This document shows positions 61,967 to 64,000 of a DNA stretch of 64,000 nucleotides, one piece after another (the stretch's first letter is position 1; each line of letters begins with the position of its first letter). The stretch is from assembly GCA_017536205.1 (NCBI GenBank), contig JAFXHX010000003.1, forward strand, positions 237,503-301,502, written 5' to 3'. Made by a program: the position numbers and the translations under genes. The notes under the pieces were generated by a model. The model saw only the letters and a list, made by a program, of their open reading frames with translations, searched no databases and was not told where the DNA came from. Source of the DNA: Clostridia bacterium. GTDB taxonomy: Bacteria > Bacillota > Clostridia > Christensenellales > Borkfalkiaceae.

Positions 61967-63976
61967 ATGGAACTTAAAGACGTTAAATATATTTCAACAA
62001 GTCGTATAAACGACCTTAAAAAATTGAATATTTTTTCGCCGAGTGACCTTATAAATCACTTTCCTAGAACGTATTTAGACCTTACTAAAATTACCCCGCT
62101 TAAAGAAGCGTATAACAACGATTGTGTGCTAACGGTTGCAAAAGTTGAGATAGAGCCACGATTACAAACGGGTGGTAGGGTAAAATACGTTAAAACTTTT
62201 TGTTCTCAAGGAACGGACACGTTTTCGGTAATTTGGTTTAACCAACCTTACGTTGCAGGCAAACTTAAATGTGGTGAAGAGTATTTTTTCTACGGCAGAG
62301 TTCAAGTTAAAATGGGTATGGTTACTATGACTAATCCTATCTTTGAGCCGGTAGATAAAAATTATAGGCTTAAAGGCTTAATGCCCGTTTATTCCGTTAA
62401 AGGCACAATAGGTCAAAGCGCAATGAAAACTATGTGTTTAAGCGCGCTTAAAAGTTTAGAGCCCATATCTTCAATACCAAGCGATTTACTTTTAAAGTAT
62501 TCCGTTTCAAGTTTAAAAAATGCTTATTACGAAGTTCATAACCCGTCTAGCGATAAGCAGTTATCAAGCGCATCAAATAGAATTGCACTTGAAGAATACT
62601 TTAAACTCATATCTGCTTTTAAAATTATAAAAGGCGACAAAAAAGCCGTTAGAATCAATGATTATAAAGTTTCTTCTAAAATGGTAAAAGAGTTTTGCTC
62701 GCGTTTTCCGTTTGAACTTACAGACGGGCAAAAGTCTGCCGTAAACGAAGTTTATAAAGACCTAACTTCTCCTACTATTATGAATAGACTACTTCAAGGC
62801 GACGTTGGAAGTGGCAAAACGGCAGTATCGCTCGTTGCGCTTTATATCGCTTTAAAGTCAGGCTATCAATGCGCGCTTCTTGCGCCAACCGAAGTTTTGG
62901 CAAAGCAAAATTATTTAGTTTGTAAAAAATATCTTCCAGAGTTTGAAATTGAGTTTTTATCGGGTAGCGTTAAGGCAAGCGATAAAAAAGTTATTAAACA
63001 AAATATTAAAGAAGGTAAAATTAGTTTAGTCGTTGGAACGCACGCCGTTATTCAAGATGATGTTAAGTTTAAAAATCTTTCATTGTGCGTGTGTGACGAA
63101 CAACAACGCTTTGGCGTAGCACAGCGTAGCGCACTTGAAGATAAGGGTAATTTTACCGATATGCTTGTAATGAGCGCAACGCCTATTCCAAGAACGCTTT
63201 CGTTAATTATTTACGGCGACCTAGATATTTCTACCATAACTGATAAGCCTAAAATGCGCACCGAAATTAAAACTTCTATCGTTCCTGAAAGCAAGTATGA
63301 AGATATGCTTTCGTTTGTTCAAAGCGAAGTTAAAAAGGGAAACCAAGCGTATTTCGTATGCCCCAAAATCGACGGTGACGACGAAGGTACGGTGCTTTCC
63401 GTTAAAGAACTTTACGAAGAACTATCAAGAACTTTATACGGCGTTAAAGTCGGGCTACTTCACGGCAAACTTAAAGATAGTGAAAAAGACGCCGTTATGC
63501 AAGACTTCAAAAACAAAAAGTACGACGTTTTAGTTTCAACTACCGTTATTGAAGTTGGCGTTGACGTTCCCGATGCAACCGTTATGGTTATTTTAAGCGC
63601 CGAAAGGTTCGGGCTTTCGCAAATTCACCAGTTAAGGGGTAGAGTAGGAAGGTCGGATAAACAGAGTTACTGCTTTTTAATTCAAACGAAAGAAACCGAT
63701 TTATCGCGCGAACGTTTGCTTGCCGTTAAAAACACTACCGACGGCTTTAAAATTAGCGAGTTAGACTTTGACATGCGTGGTGGTGGCGACTTTTTAGGTG
63801 AAAAACAGTCTGGTAGAGTGTTAAGTGATTTAAAAACTTTAAAATACTCAACTAAAACGGTTATGATGGCAAAAGCGCTTTCAGACGAAGCCTTTTCTAA
63901 CCCAAATAACGTTCCAGCCCTTAAAAAGCACGCTCGTGCGCTTTACGAGCGACTTAAAAACGTAACCTTAAATTGA
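61967..63976 (+). CDS. recG: ATP-dependent DNA helicase RecG
   Basis: 669 residues. Wedge domain with OB fold (about 50-150), then helicase motifs: GDVGSGKTAVSLVAL (Walker A, about 283), TEVLAKQ (Ia), CDEQQRFGV (DEQQ variant of the Walker B DExH box, about 383), MSATPIPRTL (III), VSTTVIEVGVDVPDATVM (V) and QLRGRVGR (VI). RecG remodels stalled replication forks and Holliday junctions. The DEQQ in place of DEQH is a recurrent RecG variant. The gene ends 24 bases before the window edge. Translation depends on the hairpin upstream. Confidence 0.96.
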   Translation: MELKDVKYISTSRINDLKKLNIFSPSDLINHFPRTYLDLTKITPLKEAYNNDCVLTVAKVEIEPRLQTGGRVKYVKTFCSQGTDTFSVIWFNQPYVAGKLKCGEEYFFYGRVQVKMGMVTMTNPIFEPVDKNYRLKGLMPVYSVKGTIGQSAMKTMCLSALKSLEPISSIPSDLLLKYSVSSLKNAYYEVHNPSSDKQLSSASNRIALEEYFKLISAFKIIKGDKKAVRINDYKVSSKMVKEFCSRFPFELTDGQKSAVNEVYKDLTSPTIMNRLLQGDVGSGKTAVSLVALYIALKSGYQCALLAPTEVLAKQNYLVCKKYLPEFEIEFLSGSVKASDKKVIKQNIKEGKISLVVGTHAVIQDDVKFKNLSLCVCDEQQRFGVAQRSALEDKGNFTDMLVMSATPIPRTLSLIIYGDLDISTITDKPKMRTEIKTSIVPESKYEDMLSFVQSEVKKGNQAYFVCPKIDGDDEGTVLSVKELYEELSRTLYGVKVGLLHGKLKDSEKDAVMQDFKNKKYDVLVSTTVIEVGVDVPDATVMVILSAERFGLSQIHQLRGRVGRSDKQSYCFLIQTKETDLSRERLLAVKNTTDGFKISELDFDMRGGGDFLGEKQSGRVLSDLKTLKYSTKTVMMAKALSDEAFSNPNNVPALKKHARALYERLKNVTLN

Positions 63977-64000
63977 TAAAAATAAAAAAATTAAAAATAA

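Overview
The window comes from a low-to-moderate GC, endospore-forming member of the Clostridia (Bacillota), probably an uncultured gut lineage. The assignment is an inference. It rests on Firmicutes gene order (dnaG-rpoD-trmK-nif3, ytxC-thrS, infC-rpmI-rplT, yabP-yabQ-divIC, rpmB/asp23-fakA-recG), sporulation genes (spmA, spmB, ytxC, yabP, yabQ), a T-box leader, AGGAG ribosome binding sites, and near-perfect TTGACA-N17-TATAAT promoters. BspA-type leucine-rich lipoproteins and a GH2 beta-galactosidase suggest a host- or glycan-associated life. I see no phage, transposase, integrase or CRISPR array.

Layout. 1-7.9 kb: dgt tail, primase, primary sigma factor, tRNA methyltransferase, Nif3 protein, zinc-ribbon coiled-coil protein and an MFS transporter, then convergent spmAB. 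8-16.6 kb: metG-tatD-rsmA, a large frameshifted BspA-like lipoprotein, a phosphoribosyltransferase and ytxC. 16.6-22 kb: translation cluster with a threonine T-box, thrS, the infC leader, infC (ATT start), rpmI, rplT, an RNA methylase and yebC. 22.5-31.7 kb: HtrA-like protease, oxidoreductase, acyltransferase, a possible spore-coat protein, phosphoesterase, EIIC-like permease, yabP-yabQ-divIC-ppx and an M50 protease. 31.9-36.4 kb: gyrBA. 36.5-45.9 kb: two P-type ATPases (one with an ArsR regulator), leuS and an aldose epimerase-like protein. 46-51.4 kb: parEC, an unknown gene, and tRNA-Thr and tRNA-Pro genes. 51.4-51.9 kb: a three-unit structured repeat. 51.9-57.4 kb: a DeoR-regulated aldolase plus sorbitol/sorbose-phosphate-type dehydrogenase operon, and a beta-galactosidase. 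57.6-64 kb: a second BspA lipoprotein, rpmB, and asp23-fakA-recG.

The most unusual content is non-coding. At 51400-51836, directly after the tRNA-Pro terminator, three tandem units of about 155 nt each fold into the same four hairpins, and several stems change on both strands between units, as expected of a selected RNA structure. A second, unrelated-looking dispersed element occurs at about 16868-17110 (in the thrS leader) and 22014-22320 (after yebC). It keeps the same nested helix, a 5-nt loop and a bulged A at the same place while the stem sequence differs. All three sites begin immediately downstream of an intrinsic terminator. I could not match either element to a named RNA family by eye.

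Other oddities are two single-base homopolymer disruptions (the BspA gene and yabQ) and two hairpins that abut start codons (yabP and recG).
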